Of a DNA stretch of 64,000 nucleotides, positions 1-14,780 are shown piece after piece. The notes beneath the pieces were generated by a model. That model ran no database searches. It was not told the origin of the DNA and worked only from the letters and a program-made list of their open reading frames with translations. This stretch comes from Piscicola geometra (taxonomy: Eukaryota; Annelida; Clitellata; Hirudinida; Piscicolidae), in contig CALSEQ010000043.1 in NCBI GenBank assembly GCA_943735955.1, forward strand, positions 563,001-627,000, in the 5' to 3' direction. Made by a program: the position numbers and the translations under genes. Position 1 is the stretch's first letter; the number at the start of each line of letters is the position of its first letter.

Positions 1-3000
1 ATCCTTTTTACCCCCCAACCAAACCTACAGGAAAATGGTTGTCCTCACTGTCTCACCCTAATCCCAACCCCACACACATGGACAGCGCGAAAGATCCTTG
101 GAGGATACACCGAACACCCCCACTGTTGTCACACAGCGATTTGTCACTTTCTCTGAAAGTTTCATTTCGATCGATAGGTGCCTCACCACTCTGTTGATAG
201 CCTAGACGGCTGCTTTCTCTGTTTCCCTCGCCGGAAATTTTCCCTACTCTAGGGGATTTTTCCTACGAGAACTCTGGTGCTTTTCAGAAAATTTGTTTTC
301 TGAACACCTCAGTATAGGATCAGAGAAGAGCTTAAGAGCCCGTCGAAACTCTGTGAGTGAGTGGATCCAAACGGTCCGGCGCCCAAAAAGTCCAACCGGC
401 AATGGCCGCAAGGTTCTTTGCTCAGTACTTCGAAGATACCGGACAAAGTGGAACAGACCTTGCTCTATGTCAACCCGGGCTAAAACCCCACAGGCTTGCA
501 TAGAGTGTAGGATCGGTCACTGCCCCTGGATGCCTATGATAGGCCGCTGATCCTTACTCCCACCCACACACATGAGACAGTCCGAGGCCAATACGGCGCC
601 AATTTTTTTACTTCTTTATCTTTGCTCCCCATGCACCCCCACACCAAATCCTTTTAACCCCCCAACCAAACCTACAGGCAAATGGTTGTCCTCACTGTCT
701 CACCCTAATCCCAACCCCACACACATGGACAGCGCGAAAGATCCATGGAGGATACACCGAGCACCCCCACTGTTGTCACACAGCGATTTGTCACTTTCTC
801 TGAAAGTTTCATTTCGATCGATAGGTGCCTCACCACTCTGTTGATAGCCTAGACGGCTGCTTTCTCTGTTTCCCTCGCCGGAAATTTTCCCTACTCTAGG
901 GGATTTTTCCTACGAGAACTCTGGTGCTTTTCAGAAAATTTGTTTTCTGAACACCTCAGTATAGGATCAGAGAAGAGCTTAAGAGCCCGTCGAAACTCTG
1001 TGAGTGAGCGGATCCAAACGGTCCGGCGCCCAAAAAGTCCAACCGGCAATGGCCGCAAGGTTCTTTGCCCAGTACTTCGAGGATACCGGACAAAGTGGAA
1101 CAGACCTTGCTCTATGTCAACCCGGGCTAAAACCCCACAGGCTTGCATAGAGTGTAGGATCGGTCACTGCCCCTGGATGCCTATGATAGGCCGCTGATCC
1201 TTACTCCCACCCACACAGATGAGACAGTCCGAGGCCAATACGGCGCAAATTTTTTTACTTCTTTATCTTTACTCCCCATGCACCCCCACACCAAATCCTT
1301 TTTACCCCCCAACCAAACCTACAGGCAAATGGTTGTCCTCACTGTCTCACCCTAATCCCAACCCCACACACATGGACAGCGCGAAAGATCCATGGAGGAT
1401 ACACCGAGCACCCCCAATGTTGTCACACAGCGATTTGTCACTTTCTCTGAAAGTTTCATTTCGATCGATAGGTGCCTCACCACTCTGTTGATAGCCTAGA
1501 CGGCTGCTTTCTCTGTTTCCCTCGCCGGAAATTTTCCCTACTCTAGGGGATTTTTCTTACGAGAAATCTGGTGCTTTTCAGAAAATTTGTTTTCTGAACA
1601 CCTCAGTATAGGATCAGAGAAGAGCTTAAGGGCCCGTCGAAACTCTGTGAGTGAGCGGATCCAAACGGTCCGGCGCCTAAAAAGTCCAACCGGCAATTGC
1701 CGCAAGGTTCTTTGCCCAGTACTTCGAGGATACCGGACAAAGTGGAACAGACCTTGCTCTATGTCAACCCGGGCTAAAACCCCACAGGCTTGCATAGAGT
1801 GTAGGATCGGTCACTGCCCCTGGATGCCTATGATAGGCCGCTGATCCTTACTCCCACCCACACAGATGAGACAGTCCGAGGCCAATACGGCGCAAATTTT
1901 TTTACTTCTTTATCTTTACTCCCCATGCACCCCCACACCAAATCCTTTTTACCCCCCAACCAAACCTACAGGCAAATGGTTGTCCTCACTGTCTCACCCT
2001 AATCCCAACCCCACACACATGGACAGCGCAAAGATCCATGGAGGATACACCGAGCACCCCCACTGTTGTCACACAGCGATTTGTCACTTTCTCTGAAAGT
2101 TTCATTTCGATCGATAGGTGCCTCACCACTCTGTTGATAGCCTAGACGGCTGCTTTCTCTGTTTCCCTCGCCGGAAATTTTCCCTACTCTAGGGGATTTT
2201 TCTTACGAGAATTCTGGTGCTTTTCAGAAAATTTGTTTTCTGAACACCTCAGTATAGGATCAGAGAAGAGCTTAAGGGCCCGTCGAAACTCTGTGAGTGA
2301 GCGGATCCAAACGGTCCGGCGCCTAAAAAGTCCAACCGGCAATGGCCGCAAGGTTCTTTGCCCAGTACTTCGAGGATACCGGACAAAGTGGAACAGACCT
2401 TGCCCTATGTCAACCCGGGCTAAAACCCCACAGGCTTGCATAGAGTGTAGGATCGGTCACTGCCCCTGGATGCCTATGATAGGCCGCTGATCCTTACTCC
2501 CACCCACACACATGAGACAGTCCGAGGCCAATACAGCGCCAATTTTTTTACTTCTTTATCTTTAATCCTCATGCACCCCCACACCAAATCCTTTTTACCC
2601 CCCAACCAAACCTACAGGCAAATGGTTGTCCTCACTGTCTCACCCTTATCCCAACCCCACACACATGGACAGCGCGAAAGATCCATGGAGGATACACCGA
2701 ACTGTTGTCACACAGCGATTTGTCACTTTCTCTGAAAGTTTCATTTCGATCGGTAGGTGCCTCACCATTCTGTTGATAGCCTAGACGGCTGCTTCCTCTG
2801 TTTCCCTCGCCGGAAATTTTCCCAACTCTAGGGGATTTTTCCTACGAGAACTCTGGTGCTATTCAGAAAATTTGTTTTCTGAACACCTCAGTATAGGATC
2901 AGAGAAGAGCTTAAGAGCCCGTCGAAACTCTGTGAGTGAGCGGATCCAAACGGTCCGGCGCCCAAAAAGTCCAACCGGCAATGGCCGCAAGGTTCTTTGC

Positions 3001-4999
3001 CCAGTACTTCGAGGATACCGGACAAAGTGGAACAGACCTTGCTCTATGTCAACCCGGGCTAAAACCCCACAGGCTTACATAGAGTGTAGGATCGGTCACT
3101 GCCCCTGGATGCCTATGATAGGCCGCTGATCCTTACTCCCACCCACACACATGAGACAGTCCGAGGCCAATACGGCGCCAATTTTTTTACTTCTTTATCT
3201 TTGCTCCCCATGCACCCCCACACCAAATCCTTTTTACCCCCCAACCAAACCTACAGGCAAATGGTTGTCCTCACTGTCTCACCCTAATCCCAACCCCACA
3301 CACATGGACAGCGCGAAAGATCCATGGAGGATACACCGAACACCCCCACTGTTGTCACACAGCGATTTGTCACTTTCTCTGAAAGTTTCATTTCGATCGA
3401 TAGGTGCTTCACCACTCTGTTGATAGCCTAGACGGCTGCTTTCTCTGTTTCCCTCGCCGGAAATTTTCCCTACTCTAGGGGATTTTTCCTACGAGAACTC
3501 TGGTGCTTTTCAGAAAATTTGTTTTCTGAACACCTCAGTATAGGATCAGAGAAGAGCTTAAGAGCCCGTCGAAACTCTGTGAGTGAGTGGATCCAAACGG
3601 TCCGGCGCCCAAAAAGTCCAACCGGCAATGGCCGCAAGGTTCTTTGCTCAGTACTTCGAGGATACCGGACAAAGTGGAACAGACCTTGCTCTATGTCAAC
3701 CCGGGCTAAAACCCCACAGGCTTGCATAGAGTGTAGGATCGGTCACTGCCCCTGGATGCCTATGATAGGCCGCTGATCCTTACTCCCACCCACACACATG
3801 AGACAGTCCGAGGCCAATACGGCGCCAATTTTTTTACTTTTTTATCTTTAATCATCATGCACCCCAACACCAAATCCTTTTTACCCCCCAACCAAACCTT
3901 CAGGCAAATGGTTGTCTTCACTGTCTCACCCTAATCCCAACCCCACACACATGGACAGCGCGAAAGATCCATGGAGGATACACCGATCACCCCCACTGTT
4001 GTCACACAGCGATTTGTCACTTTCTCTGAAAGTTTCATTTCGATCGATAGGTGCCTCACCACTCTGTTGATAGCCTAGACGGCTGCTTTCTCTGTTTCCC
4101 TCGCCGGAAATTTTCCCTACTCTAGGGGATTTTTCCCACGAGAACTCTGGTGCTTTTCAGAAAAATTTTTTTCTGAACACCTCAGTATAGGATCAGAGAA
4201 GAGCTTAAGAGCCCGTCGAAACTCTGTGAGTGAGTGGATCCAAACAGTCCGGCGCCCAAAAAGTCCAACCGGCAATGGCCGCAAGGTTCTTTGCTCAGTA
4301 CTTCGAGGATACCGGACAAAGTGGAACAGACCTTGCTCTATGTCAACCCGGGCTAAAACCCCACAGGCTTGCATAGAGTGTAGGATCGGTCACTGCCCCT
4401 GGATGCCTATGATAGGCCGCTGATCCTTACTCCCACCAACACACATGAGACAGTCCGAGGCCAATACGGCGCCACTTTTTTTACTTCTTCATCTTTACTC
4501 CCCATGCACCCTCACACCAAATCCTTTTTACCCCCCAACCAAACCTACAGGCAAATGGTTGTCCTCACTGTCTCACCCTAATCCCAACCCCACACACATG
4601 GACAGCGCGAAAGATCCATGGAGGATACACCGAACACCCCCACTGTTGTCACACAGCGATTTGTCACTTTCTCTGAAAGTTTCATTTCGATCGATAGGTG
4701 CCTCACCACTCTGTTGATAGCCTAGACGGCTGCTTTCTCTGTTTCCCTCGCCGGAAATTTTCCCTACTCTAGGGGATTTTTCCTACGAGAACTCTGGTTC
4801 TTTTCAGAAAATTTGTTTTCTGAACACCTCAGTATAGGATCAGAGAAGAGCTTAAGAGCCCGTCGAAACTCTGTGAGTGAGCGAATCCAAACGGTCCGGC
4901 GCCCAAAAAGTCCAACCGGCAATGGCCGCAAGGTTCTTGGCTCAGTACTTCGAGGATACCGGACAAAGTGGAACAGACCTTGCTCTATGTCAACCCGGG

Positions 5000-7900
5000 C
5001 TAAAACCCCACAGGCTTGCATAGAGTGTAGGATCGGTCACTGCCCCTGGATGCCTATGATAGGCCGCTGATCCTTACTCCCACCCACACACATGAGACAG
5101 TCCGAGGCCAATACGGCGCCACTTTTTTTACTTCTTCATCTTTACTCCCCATGCACCCTCACACCAAATCCTTTTTACCCCCCAACCAAACCTACAGGCA
5201 AATGGTTGTCCTCACTGTCTCACCCTTATCCCAACCCCACACACATGGACAGCGCGAAAGATCCATGGAGGATACACCGAACACCCCCACTGTTGTCACA
5301 CAGCGATTTGTCACTTTCTCTGAAAGTTTCATTTCGATCGATAGGTGCCTCACCACTCTGTTGATAGCCTTGACGGCTGTTTTCTCTGTTTCCCTTGCCG
5401 GAAATTTTTCCTATTCTAGGGGATTTTTCCTACGAGAACTCTGGTGCTTTTCAGAAAATTTGTTTTCTGAACACCTCAGTATAGGATCAGAGAAGAGCTT
5501 AAGAGCCGTCGAAACTCTGTGAGTGAGCGAATCCAAACGGTCCGGCGCCCAAAAAGTCCAACCGGCAATGGCCGCAAGGTTCTTGGCTCAGTACTTCGAG
5601 GATACCGGACAAAGTGGAACAGACCTTGCTCTATGTCAACCCGGGCTAAAACCCCACAGGCTTGCATAGAATGTAGGATCGGTCACTGCCCCTGGCTGCC
5701 TATGATAGGCCGCTGATCCTTACTCCCACCCACACACATGAGACAGTCCGAGGCCAATACGGCGCCAATTTTTTTACTTCTTCATCTTTACTCCCCATGC
5801 ACCCCCACAACAAATCCTTTTTACCCCCCAACCAAACCAACAGGCAAATGGTTGTCCTAACTGTCTCACCCTAATCCCAACCCCACACACATGGACAGCG
5901 CGAAAGATCCATGGAGGATACACCGAACACCCTCACTGTTGTCACACAGCGATTTGTCACTTTCTCTGAAAGTTTCATTTCGATCGATAGGTGCCTCACC
6001 ACTCTGTAGATAGCCTAGACGGCTGCTTTTTCTGTTTTCCTCGCCGGAAATTTTCCCTACTCTAGGGGATTTTTCCTACGAGAACTCTGGTGCTTTTCAG
6101 AAAATTTGTTTTCTGAACACCTCAGTATAGGATCAGAGAAGAGCTTAAGAGCCCGTCGAAACTCTGTGAGTGAGCGGATCCAAACGGTCCGGCGCCCAAA
6201 AAGTCCAACCGGCAATGGTCGCAAGGTTCTTTGCTCAGTACTTCGAGGATACCGGACAAAGTGGAACAGACCTTGCTCTATGTCAACCCGGGCTAAAACC
6301 CCACAGGCTTGCATAGAGTATAGGATCGGTCACTGCCCCTGGATGCCTATGATAGGCCGCTGATCCTTACTCCCACCCACACACCTGAGACAGTCCGAGA
6401 CCAATACGGCGCCAATTTTTTTACTTCTTTATCTTTACTCCCCATGCACCCCCACACCAAATCCTTTTTACCCCCCAACCAAACCTACAGGCAAATGGTT
6501 GTCCTCACTGTCTCACCCTAATCCCAACCCCACACACATGGACAGCGCGAAAGATCCATGGAGGATACACCGAACACCTCCACTGTTGTCACACAGCGAT
6601 TTGTCACTTTCTCTGAAAGTTTCATTTCGATCGATAGGTGCCTCACCACTCTGTTGATAGCCTAGACGGCTGCTTTCTCTGTTTCCCTCGCCGGAAATTT
6701 TTCCTACTCTAGGGGATTTTTCCTACGAGAACTCTGATGCTTTTCAGAAAATTTGTTTTCTGAACACCTCAGTATAGGATCAGAGAAGAGCTTAAGAGCC
6801 CGTCGAAACTCTGTGAGTGAGCGGATCCAAACGGTCCGGCGCCCAAAAAGTCCAACCGGCAATGGTCGCAAGGTTCTTTGCTCAGTACTTCGAGGATACC
6901 GGACAAAGTGGAACAGACCTTGCTCTATGTCAACCCGGGCTAAAACCCCACAGGCTTGCATAGAGTGTAGGATCGGTCACTGCCCCTGGATGCCTATGAT
7001 AGGCCGCTGATCCTTACTCCCACCCACACACATGAGACAGTCCGAGGCCAATACGGCGCCACTTTTTTTACTTCTTCATCTTTACTCCCCATGCACCCTC
7101 ACACCAAATCCTTTTTACCCCCCAACCAAACCTACAGGCAAATGGTTGTCCTCACTGTCTCACCCTTATCCCAACCCCACACACATGGACAGCGCGAAAG
7201 ATCCATAGAGGATACACCGAACACCCCCACTGTTGTCACACAGCGATTTGTCACTTTCTCTGAAAGTTTCATTTCGATCGATAGGTGCCTCACCACTCTG
7301 TTGATAGCCTTGACGGCTGTTTTCTCTGTTTCCCTTGCCGGAAATTTTTCCTATTCTAGGGGATTTTTCCTACGAGAACTCTGGTGCTTTTCAGAAAATT
7401 TGTTTTCTGAACACCTCAGTATAGGATCAGAGAAGAGCTTAAGAGCCCGTCGAAACTCTGTGAGTGAGCGAATCCAAACGGTCCGGCGCCCAAAAAGTCC
7501 AACCGGCAATGGCCGCAAGGTTCTTGGCTCAGTACTTCGAGGATACCGGACAAAGTGGAACAGACCTTGCTCTATGTCAACCCGGGCTAAAACCCCACAG
7601 GCTTGCATAGAATGTAGGATCGGTCACTGCCCCTGGCTGCCTATGATAGGCCGCTGATCCTTACTCCCACCCACACACATGAGACAGTCCGAGGCCAATA
7701 CGGCGCCAATTTTTTTACTTCTTCATCTTTACTCCCCATGCACCCCCACAACAAATCCTTTTTACCCCCCAACCAAACCAACAGGCAAATGGTTGTTCTA
7801 ACTGTCTCACCCTAATCCCAACCCCACACACATGGACAGCGCGAAAGATCCATGGAGGATACACCGAACACCCTCACTGTTGTCACACAGCGATTTGTCA

Positions 7901-9960
7901 CTTTCTCTGAAAGTTTCATTTCGATCGATAGGTGCCTCACCACTCTGTTGATAGCCTAGACGGCTGCTTTCTCTGTTTCCCTCGCCGGAAATTTTTCCTA
8001 CTCTAGGGGATTTTTCCTACGAGAACTCTGATGCTTTTCAGAAAATTTGTTTTCTGAACACCTCAGTATAGGATCAGAGAAGAGCTTAAGAGCCCGTCGA
8101 AACTCTGTGAGTGAGCGGATCCAAACGGTCCGGCGCCCAAAAAGTCCAACCGGCAATGGTCGCAAGGTTCTTTGCTCAGTACTTCGAGGATACCGGACAA
8201 AGTGGAACAGACCTTGCTCTATGTCAACCCGGGCTAAAACCCCACAGGCTTGCATAGAGTGTAGGATCGGTCACTGCCCCTGGATGCCTATGATAGGCCG
8301 CTGATCCTTACTCCCACCCACACACATGAGACAGTCCGAGGCCAATACGGCGCCACTTTTTTTACTTCTTCATCTTTACTCCCCATGCACCCTCACACCA
8401 AATCCTTTTTACCCCCCAACCAAACCTACAGGCAAATGGTTGTCCTCACTGTCTCACCCTTATCCCAACCCCACACACATGGACAGCGCGAAAGATCCAT
8501 AGAGGATACACCGAACACCCCCACTGTTGTCACACAGCGATTTGTCACTTTCTCTGAAAGTTTCATTTCGATCGATAGGTGCCTCACCACTCTGTTGATA
8601 GCCTTGACGGCTGTTTTCTCTGTTTCCCTTGCCGGAAATTTTTCCTATTCTAGGGGATTTTTCCTACGAGAACTCTGGTGCTTTTCAGAAAATTTGTTTT
8701 CTGAACACCTCAGTATAGGATCAGAGAAGAGCTTAAGAGCCCGTCGAAACTCTGTGAGTGAGCGAATCCAAACGGTCCGGCGCCAAAAAGTCCAACCGGC
8801 AATGGCCGCAAGGTTCTTGGCTCAGTACTTCGAGGATACCGGACAAAGTGGAACAGACCTTGCTCTATGTCAACCCGGGCTAAAACCCCACAGGCTTGCA
8901 TAGAATGTAGGATCGGTCACTGCCCCTGGCTGCCTATGATAGGCCGCTGATCCTTACTCCCACCCACACACATGAGACAGTCCGAGGCCAATACGGCGCC
9001 AATTTTTTTACTTCTTCATCTTTACTCCCCATGCACCCCCACAACAAATCCTTTTTACCCCCCAACCAAACCAACAGGCAAATGGTTGTTCTAACTGTCT
9101 CACCCTAATCCCAACCCCACACACATGGACAGCGCGAAAGATCCATGGAGGATACACCGAACACCCTCACTGTTGTCACACAGCGATTTGTCACTTTCTC
9201 TGAAAGTTTCATTTCGATCGATAGGTGCCTCACCACTCTGTAGATAGCCTAGACGGCTGCTTTTTCTGTTTTCCTCGCCGGAAATTTTCCCTACTCTAGG
9301 GGATTTTTCCTACGAGAACTCTGGTGCTTTTCAGAAAATTTGTTTTCTGAACACCTCAGTATAGGATCAGAGAAGAGCTTAAGAGCCCGTCGAAACTCTG
9401 TGAGTGAGCGGATCCAAACGGTCCGGCGCCCAAAAAGTCCAACCGGCAATGGTCGCAAGGTTCTTTGCTCAGTACTTCGAGGATACCGGACAAAGTGGAA
9501 CAGACCTTGCTCTATGTCAACCCGGGCTAAAACCCCACAGGCTTGCATAGAGTATAGGATCGGTCACTGCCCCTGGATGCCTATGATAGGCCGCTGATCC
9601 TTACTCCCACCCACACACCTGAGACAGTCCGAGACCAATACGGCGCCAATTTTTTTACTTCTTTATCTTTACTCCCCATGCACCCCCACACCAAATCCTT
9701 TTTACCCCCCAACCAAACCTACAGGCAAATGGTTGTCCTCACTGTCTCACCCTAATCCCAACCCCACACACATGGACAGCGCGAAAGATCCATGGAGGAT
9801 ACACCGAACACCTCCACTGTTGTCACACAGCGATTTGTCACTTTCTCTGAAAGTTTCATTTCGATCGATAGGTGCCTCACCACTCTGTTGATAGCCTAGA
9901 CGGCTGCTTTCTCTGTTTCCCTCGCCGGAAATTTTTCCTACTCTAGGGGATTTTTCCTAC
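5000..9960. repeat. Higher-order block with 1294-, 1940- and 3234-bp offsets
   Basis: A unit type marked by GCCTTGACGGCTGTTTTC recurs at 5367, 7307 and 8601 (offsets 1940 and 1294). The following unit type, with ACAACAAATCC, recurs near 5808, 7748 and 9042 at the same offsets. A third type with TGTAGATAGCC occurs at 6005 and 9239, 3234 bp (about five units) apart. The order of types suggests a block of several units was copied and then partly rearranged. One copy lost a base near 5510 and another near 8784, which changes local reading frames. Confidence 0.75.
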
Positions 9961-12199
9961 GAGAACTCTGGTGCTTTTCAGAAAATTTGTTTTCTGAACA
10001 CCTCAGTATAGGATCAGAGAAGAGCTTAAGAGCCCGTCGAAACTCTGTGAGTGAGCGGATCCAAACGGTCCGGCGCCCAAAAAGTCCAACCGGCAATGGT
10101 CGCAAGGTTCTTTGCTCAGTACTTCGAGGATACCGGACAAAGTGGAACAGACCTTGCTCTATGTCAACCCGGGCTAAAACCCCACAGGCTTGCATTGAGT
10201 ATAGGATCGGTCACTGCCCCTGAATGCCTATGATAGGCCGCTGATCCTTACTCCCACCCACACACCTGAGACAGTCCGAGACCAATACGGCGCCAATTTT
10301 TTTACTTCTTTATCTTTACTCCCCATGCACCCCCACACCAAATCCTTTTTACCCCCCAACCAAACCTACCGGCAAATGGTTGTCCTCACTGTCTCACCCT
10401 AATCCCAACCCCACACACATGGACAGCGCGAAAGATCCATGGAGGATACACAGAACACCCCCACTGTTGTCACACAGCGATTTGTCACTTTCTCTGAAAG
10501 TTTCATTTCGATCGATAGGTGCCTCACCACTCTGTTGATAGCCTAGACGGCTGCTTTCTCTGTTTCCCTCGCCGGAAATTTTCCCTACTCTAGGGGATTT
10601 TTCCTACGAGAACTCTGGTGCTTTTCAGAAAATTTGTTTTCTGAACACCTCAGTATAGGATCAGAGAAGAGCTTAAGAGCCCGTCGAAACTCTGTGAGTG
10701 AGCGGATCCAAACAGTCCGGCGCCCAAAAAGTCCAACCGGCAATGGTCGCAAGGTTCTTTGCTCAGTACTTCGAGGATACCGGACAAAGTGGAACAGACC
10801 TTGCTCTATGTCAACCCGGGCTAAAACCCCACAGGCTTGCATAGAGTATAGGATCGGTCACTGCCCCTGGATGCCTATGATAGGCCGCTGATCCTTACTC
10901 CCACCCACACACCTGAGACAGTCCGAGACCAATACGGCGCCAATTTTTTTACTTCTTTATCTTTACTCCCCATGCACCCCCACACCAAATCCTTTTTACC
11001 CCCCAACCAAACCTACCGGCAAATGGTTCTCCTCACTGTCTCACCCTAATCCCAACCCCACACACATGGACAGTGCGAAAGATCCATGGAGGATACACCG
11101 AACACCCCCACTGTTGTCACACAGCGATTTGTCACTTTCTCTGAAAGTTTCATTTCGATCGATAGGTGCCTCACCACTCTGTTGATAGCCTAGACGGCTG
11201 CTTTCTCTGTTTCCCTCGCCGCAAAGTTTCCCTACTCTAGGGGATTTTTCCTACGAGAACTCTGGTGCTTTTCAGAAAATTTGTTTTCTGAACACCTCAG
11301 TATAGGATCAGAGAAGAGCTTAAGAGCCCGTCGAAACTCTGTGAGTGAGCGAATCCAAACGGTCCGGCGCCCAAAAAGTCCAACCGGAAATGGCCGCAAG
11401 GTTCTTTGCTCAGTACTTCGAGGATACCGGACAAAGTGGAACAGACCTTGCTCTATGTCAACCCGGGCTAAAACCCCACAGGCTTGCATAGAGTGTAGGA
11501 TCGGTCACTGCCCCTGGATGCCTATGATAGGCCGCTGATCCTTACTCCCACCCACACACCTGAGACAGTCCGAGACCAATACGGCGCCAATTTTTTTACT
11601 TCTTTATCTTTACTCCCCATGCACCCCCACACCAAATCCTTTTTACCCCCCAACCAAACCTACCGGCAAATGGTTGTCCTCACTGTCTCACCCTAATCCC
11701 AACCCCACACACATGGACAGCGCGAAAGATCCATGGAGGACACACCGAACACCCCCACTGTTGTCACACAGCGATTTGTCACTTTCTCTGAAAGTTTCAT
11801 TTCGATCGATAGGTGCCTCACCACTCTGTTGATAGCCTAGACGGCTGCTTTCTCTGTTTCCCTCGCCGCAAAGTTTCCCTACTCTAGGGGATTTTTCCTA
11901 CGAGAACTCTGGTGCTTTTCAGAAAATTTGTTTTCTGAACACCTCAGTATAGGATCAGAGAAGAGCTTAAGAGCCCGTCGAAACTCTGTGAGTGAGCGAA
12001 TCCAAACGGTCCGACGCCCAAAAAGTCCAACCGGCAATGGCCGCAAGGTTCTTTGCTCAGTACTTCGAGGATACCGGACAAAGTGGAACAGACCTTGCTC
12101 TATGTCAACCCGGGCTAAAACCCCACAGGCTTGCATAGAGTGTAGGATCGGTCACTGCCCCTGGATGCCTATGATAGGCCGCTGATCCTTACTCCCACC

Positions 12200-14780
12200 C
12201 ACACACATGAGACAGTCCGAGGCCAATACGGCGCCAATTTTTTTACTTCTTTATCTTTACTTCCCATGCACCCCCACACCAAATCCTTTTTACCCCCCAA
12301 CCAAACTTACAGGCAAATGGTTGTCCTCACTGTCTCACCCCAATCCCAACCCCACACACATGGACAGCGCGAAAGATCCATGGAGGATACACCGAACACC
12401 CCCACTGTTGTCACACAGCGATTTGTCACTTTCTCTGAAAGTTTCATTTCGATCGATAGGTGCCTCACCACTCTGTTGATAGCCTAGACGGCTGTTTTCT
12501 CTGTTTCCCTCGCCGGAAATTTTCCATACTCTAGGGGATTTTTCCTACGAGAACTCTGGTGCTTTTCAGAAAATTTGTTTTCTGAACACCTCAGTATAGG
12601 ATCAGAGAAGAGCTCAAGAGCCCGTCGAAACTCTGTGAGTGAGCGAATCCAAACGGTCCGGCGCCCAAAAAGTCCAACCGGCAATGGCCGCAAGGTTCTT
12701 TGCTCAGTACTTCGAGGATACCGGACAAAGTGGAACTGACCTTGCTCTTTGTCAACCCGGGCTAAAACCCCACAGGCTTGCATAGAGTGTAGGATCGGTC
12801 ACTGCCCCTGGATGCCTATGATAGGCCGCTGATCCTAACTCCCACCCACACACATGAGACAGTCCGAGGCCAATACGGCGCCAATTTTTTTACTTCTTTA
12901 TCTTCACTCCCCATGCACCCCCACACCAAATCCTTTTTACCCCCCAACCAAACCTACAGGCAAATGGTTGTCCTCACTGTCTCACCCCAATCCCAACCCC
13001 ACACCCATGGACAGCGCGAAAGATCCATGGAGGATACACCGAACACCCCCACTGTTGTCACACAGCGATTTGTCACTTTCTCTGAAAGTTTCATTTCGAT
13101 CGATAGGTGCCTCACCACTCTGTTGATAGCCTAGACGGCTGCTTTCTCTGTTTCCCTCGCCGCAAAGTTTCCCTACTCTAGGGGATTTTTCCTACGAGAA
13201 CTCTGGTGCTTTTCAGAAAATTTGTTTTCTGAACACCTCAGTATAGGATCAGAGAAGAGCTTAAGAGCCCGTCGAAACTCTGTGAGTGAGCGAATCCAAA
13301 CGGTCCGGCGCCCAAAAAGTCCAACCGGCAATGGCCGCAAGGTTCTTTGCTCAGTACTTCGAGGATACCGGACAAAGTGGAACAGACCTTGCTCTATGTC
13401 AACCCGGGCTAAAACCCCACAGGCTTGCATAGAGTGTAGGATCGGTCACTGCCCCTGGATGCCTATGATAGGCCGCTGATCCTTACTCCCACCCACACAC
13501 ATGAGACAGTCCGAGGCCAATACGGCGCCAATTTTTTTACTTCTTTATCTTTACTTCCCATGCACCCCCACACCAAATCCTTTTTACCCCCCAACCAAAC
13601 CTACAGGCAAATGGTTGTCCTCACTGTCTCACCCTAATCCCAACCCCACACACATGGACAGCGCGAAAGATCCATGGAGGATACACCGAACACCCCCACT
13701 GTTGTCACACAGCGATTTGTCACTTTCTCTGAAAGTTTCATTTCGATCGATAGGTGCCTCACCACTCTGTTGATAGCCTAGACGGCTGCTTTCTCTGTTT
13801 CCCTCGCCAGAAATTTTCCATACTCTAGGGGATTTTTCCTACGAGAACTCTGGTGCTTTTCAGAAAATTTGTTTTCTGAACACCTCAGTATAGGATCAGA
13901 GAAGAGCTCAAGAGCCCGTCGAAACTCTGTGAGTGAGCGAATCCAAACGGTCCGGCGCCCAAAAAGTCCAACCGGCAATGGCCGCAAGGTTCTTTGCTCA
14001 GTACTTCGAGGTTACCGGACAAAGTGGAACAGACCTTGCTCTTTGTCAACCCGGGCTAAAACCCCACAGGCTTGCATAGAGTGTAGGATCGGTCACTGCC
14101 CCTGGATGCCTATGATAGGCCGCTGATCCTAACTCCCACCCACACACATGAGACAGTCCGAGGCCAATACGGCGCCAATTTTTTTACTTCTTTATCTTCA
14201 CTCCCCATGCACCCCCACACCAAATCGTTTTTACCCCCCAACCAAACCTACAGGCAAATGGTTGTCCTCACTGTCTCACCCCAATCCCAACCCCACACCC
14301 ATGGACAGCGCGAAAGATCCATGGAGGATACACCGAACACCCCCACTGTTGTCACACAGCGATTTGTCACTTTCTCTGAAAGTTTCATTTCGATCGATAG
14401 GTGCCTCACCACTCTGTTGATAGCCTAGACGGCTGCTTTCTCTGTTTCCCTCGCCGCAAAGTTTCCCTACTATAGGGGATTTTTCCTACGAGAACTCTGG
14501 TGCTTTTCAGAAAATTTGTTTTCTGAACACCTCAGTATAGGATCAGAGAAGAGCTTAAGAGCCCGTCGAAACTCTGTGAGTGAGCGAATCCAAACGGTCC
14601 GGCGCCCAAAAAGTCCAACCGGCAATGGCCGCAAGGTTCTTTGCTCAGTACTTCGAGGATACCGGACAAAGTGGAACAGACCTTGCTCTATGTCAACCCA
14701 GGCTAAAACCCCACAGGCTTGCATAGAGTGTAGGATCGGTCACTGCCCCTGGATGCCTATGATAGGCCGCTGATCCTTAC
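12200..14780. repeat. Dimeric higher-order repeat, 1294 bp, two copies
   Basis: Unit variants alternate here. TTTCCATACTCTAG occurs at 12521 and 13815, AGAGCTCAAGAGC in the same units, and CACACCCATGG near 13003 and 14297, each 1294 bp apart. The intervening units carry GCAAAGTTTCCC (about 13163 and 14457). This indicates that a two-unit segment was duplicated as a block. Confidence 0.75.

Noticed and set aside
244..501. The recurrent 85-codon minus-strand and 85-/90-codon plus-strand frames in almost every unit as possible genes.
   Set aside because: They overlap one another on opposite strands, have low-complexity or arginine-rich compositions, and are broken by indels or loss of the start (ATGAGACAG to CTGAGACAG) in many units. 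Their persistence is explained by the units being copies.
7091..7657. A 188-codon plus-strand frame, with similar long frames at 8385-8903 and 54503-54955.
   Set aside because: These are satellite frames joined because single-base changes remove a stop (GCCTAGACGG to GCCTTGACGG, or GCCAATACGG). They match no protein I recognise and are closed in neighbouring units.
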